A stretch of 64,000 nt of DNA from Caballeronia sp. TF1N1 (lineage in GTDB: Bacteria; Pseudomonadota; Gammaproteobacteria; Burkholderiales; Burkholderiaceae), in NCBI RefSeq assembly GCF_022878925.1, contig NZ_CP084627.1, positions 1-64,000 of the forward strand. The letters are read 5' to 3'. The notes beneath the pieces were generated by a model, which did no database searches, was not told the DNA's origin, and saw only the letters and a program-made list of their open reading frames with translations. Each line of letters begins with the position of its first letter. Position 1 is the first letter of the stretch. The position numbers were made by a program, and so were the translations under genes. This document shows, piece by piece, positions 55,864 to 64,000 of the stretch.

Positions 55864-57024
55864 ATGAACGACAACATCAAACGAATCGATCCGCGCAGGC
55901 CGTTTATCGTCACGAGCGCGGGGCTCAAGCGCATCACGCTCGGCGAGATTGGCAGCGGCGCGCTGCATGACTTCGTTGCAACACACCATGATGCAGCGAA
56001 GCCGCGCCGCACGGCGAAAGTGTCGCGTCGCGCGGTGCTGGTGGCGGCGCATACGGATCGCGGCGCGCTCGACGATCACGGCCGTCAGGCACTGGCCGCC
56101 GCCGCCTTGCTCGCGGACGATGAAACCGAAGTCGTGTTGATCGCGTTCGGCGCGTTCAGTGACGATGCGGCGTCGCTCGGCGCGGATCGTTATATCGAGC
56201 TGCCCGGCTTCGATCGCCGCCATTTCGCACCGGATGAAGAACTGCGCGCGCTCGCTGCCTGCGTCGCGGCCTTCACGCCCGTGCATGTCTTCATGCCCGA
56301 CAACGCAACCGGCGACGGCGATCTCGGCCGGCGTTACGCGGCGCGCGCCGGTGCGAGTATCGCCACACACGTGGTGGAACTCGACCTTCAGCACGTCGCT
56401 GCGTATGCACATGCTGGCCGCGCGGTGGCATTGCGTGCGCTACCCGATGTGATCTTGCTCGCACCGAATGCGGTCGATGCCAAGCTGCCTTACGTCGGCG
56501 CAGGCGCGCGCGTGAATAGCGAAGACGTCGTGCCCGCGACGATGCCGAGCGCGTATGTCGATCTCGGCATCGAGGAAATGGACGCGGCCCAAGTCGCGCT
56601 CGAAGAAGCGGACTTCATCATCTCGGCGGGCAACGGCGTGACGGACGTGCCCGCATTCGAAGCGTTGGCAAGCACCTTGGGCGCGGCTATCGGCGCGAGC
56701 CGGGTGGCCGTCGACGACGGCAAGTTCTCGCGCGACAAGCAGATCGGCGCCACGGGCAAGACGGTGGAAGCTAGCGTGTATATCGCGTTCGGCATCTCGG
56801 GCGCGGTGCAGCACCTGCAAGGCATCAAGGATTGCCGGCATGTCATCGCGGTCAATCTCGATGCGAGCGCGCCCATTGCCAAGCGTGCGAATTTGACCAT
56901 CGTCGCGGATACGCAAGAGACCATCAAGGCGCTGACGGACGCGGCGTCGGCCGCGCGTGCATCGCGTACCAATGGCAGCCCGATCCTGCAGACGGCGACG
57001 CTTGCCGAAGGAGCGTACGCATGA
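55864..57024 (+). CDS. etfA: Electron-transfer flavoprotein alpha subunit (betaine operon)
   Basis: 386 residues with an N-terminal extension of about 50 residues before the ETF alpha core. FAD-binding C-terminal part shows SAGNGVTD, GATGKTVEASVYIAFGISGAVQHLQGI and VNLDASAPI. It takes electrons from dimethylglycine demethylase. Starts 4 bp after dgcB and overlaps etfB by ATGA. Confidence 0.92.
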   Translation: MNDNIKRIDPRRPFIVTSAGLKRITLGEIGSGALHDFVATHHDAAKPRRTAKVSRRAVLVAAHTDRGALDDHGRQALAAAALLADDETEVVLIAFGAFSDDAASLGADRYIELPGFDRRHFAPDEELRALAACVAAFTPVHVFMPDNATGDGDLGRRYAARAGASIATHVVELDLQHVAAYAHAGRAVALRALPDVILLAPNAVDAKLPYVGAGARVNSEDVVPATMPSAYVDLGIEEMDAAQVALEEADFIISAGNGVTDVPAFEALASTLGAAIGASRVAVDDGKFSRDKQIGATGKTVEASVYIAFGISGAVQHLQGIKDCRHVIAVNLDASAPIAKRANLTIVADTQETIKALTDAASAARASRTNGSPILQTATLAEGAYA

Positions 57025-57779
57025 AAATAGCCGTTCTCGTTTCTACTGGCCGGCATCCTATCAGCGGCACGGCGCGTTATAGCCGCAACGACGCGGCCGC
57101 GCTCGCCCTCGGTATCGACATTGCGAAGCAACACGGTGCGCAACTCGATGTGCTGCATGCAGGCGACCCCGCCAATCCCGCGCTTGCCGAATATCTCGCA
57201 CTGGGCGCGCCGTGCGTCGAAGTGCTCAACACACCGGGCGATGCCTGCGCGGCACTCGCGCAACGTCTCGCGGGTTATCGACTCGTCTTGACCGGCACGC
57301 GTGCCGAAGGCGCGTTCGATAGCGGCACGTTGCCGTATCGGCTTGCCGATGCGTTGAACGTCGCGCTCGTCGGCTCGGCTGTCGATATCGACGTGACGAA
57401 CGAAGGCGTCGAAGTGCGCCAGTTCATGCCGAAGGGCTTGCGTCGCCGTGTGCGCGTGCAGTTGCCCGCGCTCATCGCCGTGCATCCGCTCGCCAACGCA
57501 ACACCGCGCTACGCGTATGCGCGTATGCGCGAAGGACGCGTAGCACCGGTTGCAGCGACCGCGCCTGTCGATCCGAAAGCGAGCGCATGGAGCGTCGGCC
57601 CCGTGAGCGCGAAGCCCAAGCGCCTCGCCGCGCCCGAAAAGCGCACCGGCCATGCCCGCATGCTTTCCGCGACCACGACCGAAAGCCGTGGCGGAAGCGT
57701 CGTAATTGAAGGGAGTTCCGTCGAAAAAGCACAAGTGATCCTGGCGTATTTGCGCGAGCATCAACTGGTGGATTATTAA
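57021..57779 (+). CDS. etfB: Electron-transfer flavoprotein beta subunit (betaine operon)
   Basis: 252 residues from ATG at 57021; an upstream in-frame extension overlaps etfA and is not used. KIAVLVSTGRHPISGTARYSRND and GTRAEGAFDSGTLPYRLADAL identify the beta fold. It forms the AMP/FAD heterodimer with EtfA. The 73-bp gap after it is the widest inside the operon before gbcA. Confidence 0.92.
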   Translation: MKIAVLVSTGRHPISGTARYSRNDAAALALGIDIAKQHGAQLDVLHAGDPANPALAEYLALGAPCVEVLNTPGDACAALAQRLAGYRLVLTGTRAEGAFDSGTLPYRLADALNVALVGSAVDIDVTNEGVEVRQFMPKGLRRRVRVQLPALIAVHPLANATPRYAYARMREGRVAPVAATAPVDPKASAWSVGPVSAKPKRLAAPEKRTGHARMLSATTTESRGGSVVIEGSSVEKAQVILAYLREHQLVDY

Positions 57780-57852
57780 GTTCAAAGCGCAGCAAGCCCG
57801 CATTTCAGGGGTGTTGGCGGGGCACCAGACGTGACGCACAACGGAGCACACG

Positions 57853-59148
57853 ATGAAAGTTTCGGCAGACGTTCGCGCAATGATCGAACGCCGCAAAAAG
57901 GGCCACACGCTCGAAGCGCCGTTCTACACGAGCGACGAGATTCACGCGCTCGACCTGGACGCGATCTTCCGGCAGCACTGGATACAGGTTGCGATCGAGC
58001 CGGACGTGCCGGAGCCGGGCGACTATACGACCGTCGATATCGGCCCCGATTCGATCCTGATCGTGCGCGACGACGACATGCAGATTCGCGCGTTCCACAA
58101 CGTCTGCCGTCATCGCGGCGCGCGTCTTTGCAATCAGGAGAAAGGCTCGCTCGGCAACATCGTGTGCCCGTATCACAGCTGGACCTATAACCTCAACGGC
58201 GACCTCATGTTCGCCGAACACATGGGCGACCAGTTCGACCGCTGCAAACATAGCCTCAAGAAGGTTCATGTGCAGAACCTCGCGGGCCTGATCTTCATCT
58301 GTCTCGCCGATGAACCGCCCGCCGATTTCTCCGTGCTGCGCGAGTCGATGGAGCCGTATCTTTTGCCGCACGGTCTCGCCGATTGCAAGATCGCGGCGAG
58401 CATCGACATCGTGGAAAAGGGCAACTGGAAGCTCACGATGGAGAACAACCGCGAGTGCTATCACTGCGTGGCGAACCATCCCGAGTTGACCATTTCGCTC
58501 TATGAATACGGCTTCGGTTATCAACGCACCCCTGCGAACGAGGACGGCATGGCCGCGTTCGAACGCACGGTGAGCGAACGCACGAAGCAATGGGAAGCGA
58601 TGAACCTGCCTTCCGCCGAGATCGAACGTCTGGCGGATCTCGTCACCGGTTTTCGCACGCAACGTCTGCCACTCGACCGCGATGGCGAATCGCAGACGCT
58701 CGACGCGAAGGTGGCATCGAAGAAGCTGCTTGGCGGCTTCGAGCGCGCGGACCTGGGCGGCTTGTCGTTCTGGACGCAACCGAATTCGTGGCATCACTTC
58801 ATGAGCGATCACATCGTCACGTTCAGCGTGATTCCGCTGTCCGCGGGCGAAACGCTCGTGCGCACCAAGTGGCTCGTGCATAAGGACGCGCGCGAAGGTA
58901 TCGATTACGACGTCGACAATCTCACCGCCGTGTGGCGCGCAACGAACGAACAGGACCGCACGTTGGTCGAGTATTCGCAGCTGGGTGCAACGAGCAGCGC
59001 TTACGAGCCGGGCCCGTATTCGCCGTTCACCGAAGGGCTCGTGGAAAAGTTCTGCGAGTGGTATATCGGCCGCCTCGATAACTATGCGAACACGCCCGAC
59101 AAGGACGTGGTCACGCATGGCGAGAAAGTCGTTTCCTTCATGCGCTAA
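57853..59148 (+). CDS. gbcA: Glycine betaine monooxygenase oxygenase subunit (Rieske)
   Basis: 431 residues. Rieske cluster ligands C85/H87 (CRHRG) and C105/H108 (CPYH); mononuclear iron histidines in NNRECYHCVANHPE. The length and C-terminal domain fit GbcA, which demethylates glycine betaine to dimethylglycine and formaldehyde using electrons from GbcB. ATG is preceded by GGAGCAC. 20 bp before gbcB. Confidence 0.95.
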   Translation: MKVSADVRAMIERRKKGHTLEAPFYTSDEIHALDLDAIFRQHWIQVAIEPDVPEPGDYTTVDIGPDSILIVRDDDMQIRAFHNVCRHRGARLCNQEKGSLGNIVCPYHSWTYNLNGDLMFAEHMGDQFDRCKHSLKKVHVQNLAGLIFICLADEPPADFSVLRESMEPYLLPHGLADCKIAASIDIVEKGNWKLTMENNRECYHCVANHPELTISLYEYGFGYQRTPANEDGMAAFERTVSERTKQWEAMNLPSAEIERLADLVTGFRTQRLPLDRDGESQTLDAKVASKKLLGGFERADLGGLSFWTQPNSWHHFMSDHIVTFSVIPLSAGETLVRTKWLVHKDAREGIDYDVDNLTAVWRATNEQDRTLVEYSQLGATSSAYEPGPYSPFTEGLVEKFCEWYIGRLDNYANTPDKDVVTHGEKVVSFMR

Positions 59149-59168
59149 GCGCGTTCGAGAGGCAAAAC

Positions 59169-60371
59169 ATGATGCGCGATCAGGCCACGTTCGAGCCGAC
59201 TGCAAGCCGTGTCACCCAGCCGCGCTTCTGGGGGACGCTGCCCGCGCGCTGGAATAGCGATACCGACGACACACTCGTCTGCTGTCACGTCCGGCAGGAA
59301 ACGCACGACGTGAAGAGTTTTTTCTTCAAGGCGCCGAGCGAACGCAGCTTCGTGTTCGAACCCGGGCAGTTCATTACACTGGAACTCGATATCGACGGCG
59401 AGCAGATCAATCGCTGCTATACGATTTCCTCTTCGCCCACGCGGCCGCACACCATTTCGATCACGGTCAAGCGTGTACCGGGCGGAAAGGTTTCGAACTG
59501 GCTGCATGACAACGTGATTGCGGGATCGCGCGTGCGTGTGCTCGGGCCTTCGGGCGAGTTCACCTGTGCGCGGCATCCGGCACGCAAGTTCCTGTTTCTT
59601 TCGGCGGGGTCGGGTATCACGCCGCTCATGTCGATGAGCCGCGCGCATCACGAACTCGGCGAGGACGCGGATATCGTTTTCGTGCACAGCGCGCGCACGC
59701 CCGACGACATCATCTTCTCGCGCGAGCTGGATCTCATTGCATCGAATCAGACGAACTTTCGCACGGCCTTCGTTTGCGAGCGCGTGGGCACGCGCACGAA
59801 CTGGGCCGGTGTGACGGGCTTTCTCAGCTTGCCGCTTCTGAAGCTGATTGCACCGGACTATCTAGAACGCGAGATCTTCACGTGCGGTCCCGCGCCTTAT
59901 ATGAAGGCGGTCCGCGATCTTCTCGATGAAGGCGGTTTCGATCGCAAGCATTATCACGAAGAGAGCTTCTCGTTCGAGACCATTGCGGAGGTCGCATCGC
60001 AGTTGACGACCGCGCACGTGGCCGACGCCATCGCCACACAGACCGATTTCGTCGAAGCGCGTGAAGAGGCAGTCGGCTTTGCGCCTCGACCAGCGGCGCC
60101 TGTCGATACGACATACAAAGTCAGCTTCGCCAAGATCCGGCGCGACATTGAATGCGGTAGCAACGAGAACGTGCTCGATGCCGCGAAGAAAGCCGGGGTG
60201 CGTTTACCCTCATCGTGCACGCAAGGCATGTGCGGCACATGCAAGGTCAAGCTCGTATCGGGCGAAGTAAGCATGAAGCACGCAGGCGGCATTCGTCAGC
60301 GCGAAATCGATCAGGGCATGGTGCTGTTGTGCTGCAGCAAGCCCTTGAGCGACCTCGTGGTGGATAAATAA
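59169..60371 (+). CDS. gbcB: Glycine betaine monooxygenase reductase subunit
   Basis: 400 residues. FAD-binding RCYTISSSPTRPH, NAD-binding LSAGSGITPLMSM and CGPAPYMKAVRDLL, and a C-terminal plant-type 2Fe-2S ferredoxin with CTQGMCGTCK and LLCCSKPL. It supplies electrons to GbcA. The first two codons are both Met; either could start. Confidence 0.95.
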   Translation: MMRDQATFEPTASRVTQPRFWGTLPARWNSDTDDTLVCCHVRQETHDVKSFFFKAPSERSFVFEPGQFITLELDIDGEQINRCYTISSSPTRPHTISITVKRVPGGKVSNWLHDNVIAGSRVRVLGPSGEFTCARHPARKFLFLSAGSGITPLMSMSRAHHELGEDADIVFVHSARTPDDIIFSRELDLIASNQTNFRTAFVCERVGTRTNWAGVTGFLSLPLLKLIAPDYLEREIFTCGPAPYMKAVRDLLDEGGFDRKHYHEESFSFETIAEVASQLTTAHVADAIATQTDFVEAREEAVGFAPRPAAPVDTTYKVSFAKIRRDIECGSNENVLDAAKKAGVRLPSSCTQGMCGTCKVKLVSGEVSMKHAGGIRQREIDQGMVLLCCSKPLSDLVVDK

Positions 60372-60478
60372 AACTCGGCGTCGCTTCTGGACAACTGAGT
60401 GTCGGAAAAGTGCGTTACTGGCCAATTCTGGCTGGTGATTCTGGACGCTACGGCGTGGGGCCGCAAAGGGGAAATCAA

Positions 60479-61333
60479 ATGAAAGCGATGAGAAGACTGT
60501 TCGTGCTGAGCGCCATGGCTGCGGCACTGGCCACGAGCATGGGCGCAAACGCCGAAGATAAACCGACCATCAAGATTGGCTACGTCGAAGGCTGGGACGA
60601 CAGCGTGGCGACGTCGAACGTGGCGGCGCGCATCATCGAAAAGAAGCTGGGCTATCAGGTGCAACTCGTGCCGGTGGCGGCAGGCGTGATGTGGCAGGGC
60701 GTGGCGCGCGGCGATCTGGATGCGACGCTGTCCGCGTGGCTGCCGGTGACGCACGGTGCGTATTGGAACAACTTCAAGACGAAGGTCGTCGACCTCGGAC
60801 CGAACTTCAATGATGCGAAGATTGGTCTGATCGTTCCTGAAAATGTCGATGCCAACAGCCTGACCGACCTCGAAGCGAAGAAGGCCGAATTCGATTCGCG
60901 CATCGTCGGTATCGATGCGGGCGCGGGCGTGATGCAAAAGACGAGCGAAGCCATCAAGGCTTATAACCTCGACTACAGGCTGATGCCGAGTTCGGGCAGC
61001 GCGATGACCGCTGAACTTGCGCGTTCGGAAGCGGCGAAGAAGCCGATCATCGTGACCGGCTGGAAGCCGCACTGGATGTTCGCGAAGTACAAGCTGAAAT
61101 TCCTCGAAGATCCGAAGAAGGTCTTCGGCGAAGCGGAACACGTCGATAGCGTGGTGAATCCGGAACTCGAAAAGAAGGCTCCGCCGGTCGTGGCCTTCCT
61201 GAAGAAATTCCAGTGGAAGCCGGGTGAAATCGACAGCGTGATGCTCGCGACGCAAAACGGTGAGAAGCCGCAAGCCGCCGCCGATGCATGGATCGGCGCG
61301 CATGGCGATCGCGTGGACAGCTGGGTGAAGTAA
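60479..61333 (+). CDS. Orphan glycine-betaine-type ABC binding protein
   Basis: 284 residues from ATG at 60479 with AAGGGG upstream; a GTG 23 codons earlier is unlikely. Signal peptide ends near MGANA at 21-25. OpuAC/ProX fold with quaternary-amine-binding Trp candidates in GYVEGWDD (W39), SAWLPVTHG and TGWKPHWMF. No ATPase or permease gene is next to it; the nearest are choV and choW 35 kb away, which it might share, as several Pseudomonas binding proteins do. Last gene of the betaine operon. Confidence 0.9.
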   Translation: MKAMRRLFVLSAMAAALATSMGANAEDKPTIKIGYVEGWDDSVATSNVAARIIEKKLGYQVQLVPVAAGVMWQGVARGDLDATLSAWLPVTHGAYWNNFKTKVVDLGPNFNDAKIGLIVPENVDANSLTDLEAKKAEFDSRIVGIDAGAGVMQKTSEAIKAYNLDYRLMPSSGSAMTAELARSEAAKKPIIVTGWKPHWMFAKYKLKFLEDPKKVFGEAEHVDSVVNPELEKKAPPVVAFLKKFQWKPGEIDSVMLATQNGEKPQAAADAWIGAHGDRVDSWVK

Positions 61334-61354
61334 GGTCTCAGCGCCTGGATCAAG

Positions 61355-61388
61355 AAGGGGTGCCGCGAATCCGCGGCACCCCTTTTTT
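61355..61388 (+). terminator. Strong intrinsic terminator of the betaine operon
   Basis: AAGGGGTGCCGCG (61355-61367) and CGCGGCACCCCTT (61372-61384) form a perfect 13-bp stem with a 4-base loop followed by a T-run to 61388. It lies 22 bp after the binding-protein stop and just before the convergent purU end. Confidence 0.95.
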
Positions 61389-61392
61389 GTGC

Positions 61393-62268
61393 TTACCGTA
61401 GAACGACAGTGCGTTCGCCGTTGATGAACACGCGCCGTTCCGTGAACGCCTTGACGGCGCGCGCAAGCGTGATGCATTCGACATCGCGTCCCGTTGCAAG
61501 CAGCCGCTCGGGGCTATAGGAGTGATCCACGCGCTCCACTTCCTGTTCGATGATCGGGCCTTCGTCGAGATCGTCGGTGACGAAGTGCGCAGTGGCGCCA
61601 ATCAGTTTTACGCCGCGCGTATGCGCCTGGTGATAGGGCTTTGCGCCCTTGAAGCCAGGCAAGAACGAATGATGGATGTTGATCGCGCGGCCCTTGAGTT
61701 TGCGGCTCGTATCGCCGGAAAGAATCTGCATGTAGCGCGCGAGAATCATCAGTTCCGCACCGGATGTCTCGAAGAGATCGAGCAGACGCGCTTCCTGCTG
61801 CGCCTTGGTATCGGCCGCGATCGGCAGATGATGAAAGCGCAGACCGTGTTGTTCCGCAAGCGGCGCCAGGTCCGGATGATTCGACGCAATGCCGACGATA
61901 TCCATCTTCAGTTCGCCCATGCGCCAGCGGAACAGCAGGTCCGCGAGGCAGTGTTCGAGCTTCGACACCATGATGAGCACCTTGGGCCGCGCGTTGAGAT
62001 CGTGCATCGACCAGTTCATCGAGAAGCGTTGGGCGATGGGTTCGAACTCGCGCTGCAGCATCGGCAGATCGAGCGTGTCGTCTCGGCTTGCGCCATGAAA
62101 CACGCAGCGCACGAAGAAGCGTTCGCTCAGGTCGTCGTCGAACACGGTGAGTTCGTCGATATAACCATGATGGCGTTCGAGAAAGCCGACGATGGCGGCG
62201 ACTTGCCCCGCCGCGCTAGGACACGCAACGGTCAGCACCAGTTGATTGGGACGGGTTTCAGCGGACAT
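61393..62268 (-). CDS. purU: Formyltetrahydrofolate deformylase
   Basis: 291 residues from ATG at 62268; the longer frame upstream is rejected because of its non-coding-like start. N-terminal ACT domain, then a formyltransferase fold with SNHPDLAPLAEQHG, NIHHSFLPGFKGAKPYHQAH and TAHFVTDDLDEGPII, carrying the catalytic Asn/His/Asp. It frees formate and THF from 10-formyl-THF, recycling folate consumed by sarcosine oxidase and GlyA. Confidence 0.94.
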   Translation of the reverse strand: MSAETRPNQLVLTVACPSAAGQVAAIVGFLERHHGYIDELTVFDDDLSERFFVRCVFHGASRDDTLDLPMLQREFEPIAQRFSMNWSMHDLNARPKVLIMVSKLEHCLADLLFRWRMGELKMDIVGIASNHPDLAPLAEQHGLRFHHLPIAADTKAQQEARLLDLFETSGAELMILARYMQILSGDTSRKLKGRAINIHHSFLPGFKGAKPYHQAHTRGVKLIGATAHFVTDDLDEGPIIEQEVERVDHSYSPERLLATGRDVECITLARAVKAFTERRVFINGERTVVLR

Positions 62269-62388
62269 GCACGCTCCACATTCGATAAAGGTCGCCACGC
62301 CGCTCGTGCGGCGAACGTTATCGCTAGTAGAGCAAATGCGCGGGCACGACGGATAGAAGCGAAGCGCCGTCGCGCTGGTATGCAAGCG

Positions 62389-63297
62389 TCAGGCGATCAC
62401 GTCGCATTCATCGAGCAGCCAGTTGCTGAACGCGCGCACGACGGCAGACGGCTCGCGTTGCGTGACGAGCACGTAGCCGCGATCGGTGACGAGCGGAGTA
62501 TCGTCTAGCGCGATGAGATGACCTTTGGCGATGAGGTCATCGACGAGCGGCGCCCAGCCAAGCGCGACGCCCTGGCCCATCACGGCCGCATGCGTGACGA
62601 GCGCGTAACTGTTGAAGGTGAAGCCGCCTTGCGCCGGCGGCGCGCTCAGCCCATGCGCCTCGAACCAGCCGGCCCATGAAAGCCAGCGTTCGGGCAAGGT
62701 AGCCTGCAGATGCAAGAGCGGCAAGTCGAGGAGATCGGCGGCACTCGACGGCTTGTTGCGTGCCACGAGCGCCGGGCTGCATACCGGCACGACGCTTTCA
62801 GGAAAGAGCCGGATGGCGTGCGGCGAACTCCACTGCGCGCGCGAGCTGCCGAATGCGATCACCACGTCCGCCGGTTCGCCGTCGGCATCCGATACATTTT
62901 GCGAGGTGACGATCTTCACGTCGACATCGGGCATCAGCGCCTTGAATTGCGGCAGGCGCGGCATGAGCCAGTAAGTCGCGAAGCCAAAATCGGTCAACAG
63001 CGTGAGCGTGCGCTGAGCGTTACGCGCGCGAATCTCGCCGGTAGCCGTGCGGATGATATCGAGGCCTTGACGGACCGCTTCGAAGAGACGCGCGCCGTCT
63101 TCAGTCAAGGTGACGCCCCGGTGCCCGCGCTCGAAAAGCGGCACGCCGAGCGCTTCTTCGAGTTGCACCACGCGCTGGCTCACGGCGGGCTGTGTCGAGC
63201 CGAGTTCACGCGCGGCGGCAGTGAAGCTCGCGAGACGCGCGGCGGACTCGAACATCGAGAGCGCCTGCATGGGCGGTAGACGGTCCTGGCGCGGCAT
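62389..63297 (-). CDS. LysR-family regulator of choline sulfate use
   Basis: 302 residues: N-terminal LysR helix-turn-helix (LASFTAAARELGSTQPAVSQ, LEEALGVPLFERGHRG) and a GcvA-like effector domain. It is divergent from the choline-sulfatase gene with a 129-bp gap that holds a palindrome; this pairing is common and its members are named choline-sulfate-utilisation regulators. Separate from BetI control. Confidence 0.88.
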   Translation of the reverse strand: MPRQDRLPPMQALSMFESAARLASFTAAARELGSTQPAVSQRVVQLEEALGVPLFERGHRGVTLTEDGARLFEAVRQGLDIIRTATGEIRARNAQRTLTLLTDFGFATYWLMPRLPQFKALMPDVDVKIVTSQNVSDADGEPADVVIAFGSSRAQWSSPHAIRLFPESVVPVCSPALVARNKPSSAADLLDLPLLHLQATLPERWLSWAGWFEAHGLSAPPAQGGFTFNSYALVTHAAVMGQGVALGWAPLVDDLIAKGHLIALDDTPLVTDRGYVLVTQREPSAVVRAFSNWLLDECDVIA

Positions 63298-63306
63298 AAA
63301 TCCCCC

Positions 63307-63320
63307 TTATGGGCGCATAA
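63307..63320. promoter_or_regulatory. Candidate LysR operator between regulator and betC
   Basis: TTATGGGCGCATAA: TTATG and CATAA arms around GGCG, 9 bp from the regulator ATG. It looks like the parS-like core TTATGCGCATAA with two bases inserted, but its place in a divergent LysR promoter fits a regulator site better. Confidence 0.5.
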
Positions 63321-63426
63321 CGATTTGCTCTCTTCACAGCGGCCATTTGAACGGCAATAGTCACATGAAGCGAACCCGCATCGCCATGCGCGTGTCCGCT
63401 GTCGATTCTATTCGAGGTATGCATTC

Positions 63427-64000
63427 ATGCTTGAGACAAAACAAAATATCCTTATTCTCATGGCCGATCAGCTCACGCCGTTCGCGCTTGCGGCATACGG
63501 CAACGGAGTGACGAAGACGCCGTGCATCGACGCGCTCGCGCGTGAAGGCGTGGTGTTCGAATCGGCCTACTGCGCGAGTCCGCTCTGCGCGCCGTCACGC
63601 TTTTCGTTGCTCGCGGGTAAGCTGCCTTCGCAAATCGGCGCTTATGACAACGCGGCCGAGTTCCCTTCGGAGACGCTCACGTTCGCGCACTACTTGCGCG
63701 CCGAGGGATATCGCACGATTCTTTCCGGCAAGATGCATTTCTGCGGCGCGGACCAGTTGCACGGCTTCGAGGAGCGGCTGACGACCGACATCTATCCCGC
63801 CGATTTCGGCTGGACGCCCGACTGGGAGAATTTCGAGGCGCGTCCCTCGTGGTATCACAACATGAGTTCCGTGATCGACGCAGGTCCGTGCGTGCGCACG
63901 AATCAACTCGACTTCGACGACGAAGTGACCTTCACCACGCGTCAGAAGCTGTTCGATATCGCGCGCGAGCGCAATGCGGGCAAAGACGTACGACCGTTCA
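63427..64000 (+). CDS. betC: Choline-sulfatase, N-terminal part (cut by window end)
   Basis: ATG at 63427 with GAGG 9 bases upstream; 191 codons are visible before the window ends, out of about 500 in the family. Sulfatase start NILILMADQLTPFALAAYGN binds the metal through Asp14 region residues, and CAPSR with Cys54 is the formylglycine-forming motif; GKMHFCGADQLHGFEERL follows. It hydrolyses choline-O-sulfate to choline and sulfate, feeding BetA and BetB. Confidence 0.93.
   Translation, partial: MLETKQNILILMADQLTPFALAAYGNGVTKTPCIDALAREGVVFESAYCASPLCAPSRFSLLAGKLPSQIGAYDNAAEFPSETLTFAHYLRAEGYRTILSGKMHFCGADQLHGFEERLTTDIYPADFGWTPDWENFEARPSWYHNMSSVIDAGPCVRTNQLDFDDEVTFTTRQKLFDIARERNAGKDVRPF

Noticed and set aside
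1..64000. tRNA, rRNA, insertion sequences or prophage genes
   Set aside because: No cloverleaf, rRNA segment, transposase, integrase or phage structural gene was recognised anywhere in the window.
63427..64000. Choline-sulfatase as a truncated pseudogene
   Set aside because: The frame is open to the last base; the truncation is only the window edge.

Overview
The window looks like the start of a secondary replicon (chromid or megaplasmid) of a Burkholderiaceae bacterium, most like Caballeronia or Paraburkholderia. The evidence is high GC content, Burkholderia-type porin, regulator and metabolic genes, and a replication/partition locus at the left end. Base 1 is the A of the ATG of a replication initiator, so the sequence was probably linearised there by convention and the true upstream origin would lie at the far end of the same circle. 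Genus and replicon type are inferences; no search could be run.

Layout. 1-3.8 kb: rep, parB, parA, two identical 16-bp parS-like palindromes, and a 365-bp T-free satellite of 7/8-mers whose minus strand is a regular GGG-N4 ladder. 3.9-6.9 kb: a Pat-like acyl-CoA synthetase/GNAT fusion and a small unknown protein. 6.9-16.9 kb: a sugar island (IclR regulator, three-gene ABC importer, two-gene UxaA-type sugar-acid dehydratase, aldo/keto reductase, lactonase, SDR, FAH hydrolase). It has the shape of a non-phosphorylative L-fucose (or stereochemically related aldose) pathway. 16.9-22.7 kb: ordinary genes (thioesterase, chemoreceptor, AGE-family epimerase, MgtC-like protein, unknown membrane protein) and a 50-residue protein behind an unusual repeat-flanked promoter.

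23-64 kb: a nearly complete choline-sulfate to pyruvate block. Uptake: choV, choW and choX, plus a second, orphan betaine-type binding protein. Catabolism: betC (cut by the window end), betA and betB, gbcA and gbcB, dgcA and dgcB with an electron-transfer flavoprotein pair, soxBDAG, glyA and sdaA. The methyl groups are handled by fdhA (formaldehyde), purU (10-formyl-THF) and a FolB-like pterin enzyme. Regulators are BetI, a choline-sulfate-type LysR protein and three GlxA-type AraC proteins. The genes from glyA to the orphan binding protein (49.0-61.3 kb) run in one direction with short gaps. Between the blocks lie a class II aldolase, an MFS transporter, glpD and a porin.

How it works together: choline sulfate is hydrolysed to choline and oxidised to glycine betaine. 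It is then demethylated stepwise to dimethylglycine, sarcosine and glycine, converted to serine and deaminated to pyruvate, while released one-carbon units are oxidised through formaldehyde or folate.

Most notable observations: the satellite with quadruplex potential 17 bp from a parS-like site; a third, near-perfect parS-like site inside a catabolic gene; a parS that overlaps the parB ribosome-binding site; an M19 dipeptidase-like protein lacking the first metal motif; paired TAAGGGNAAACCCT repeats around a -10 box; and several palindromic operator candidates. I saw no tRNA, rRNA, CRISPR array, transposase or prophage.
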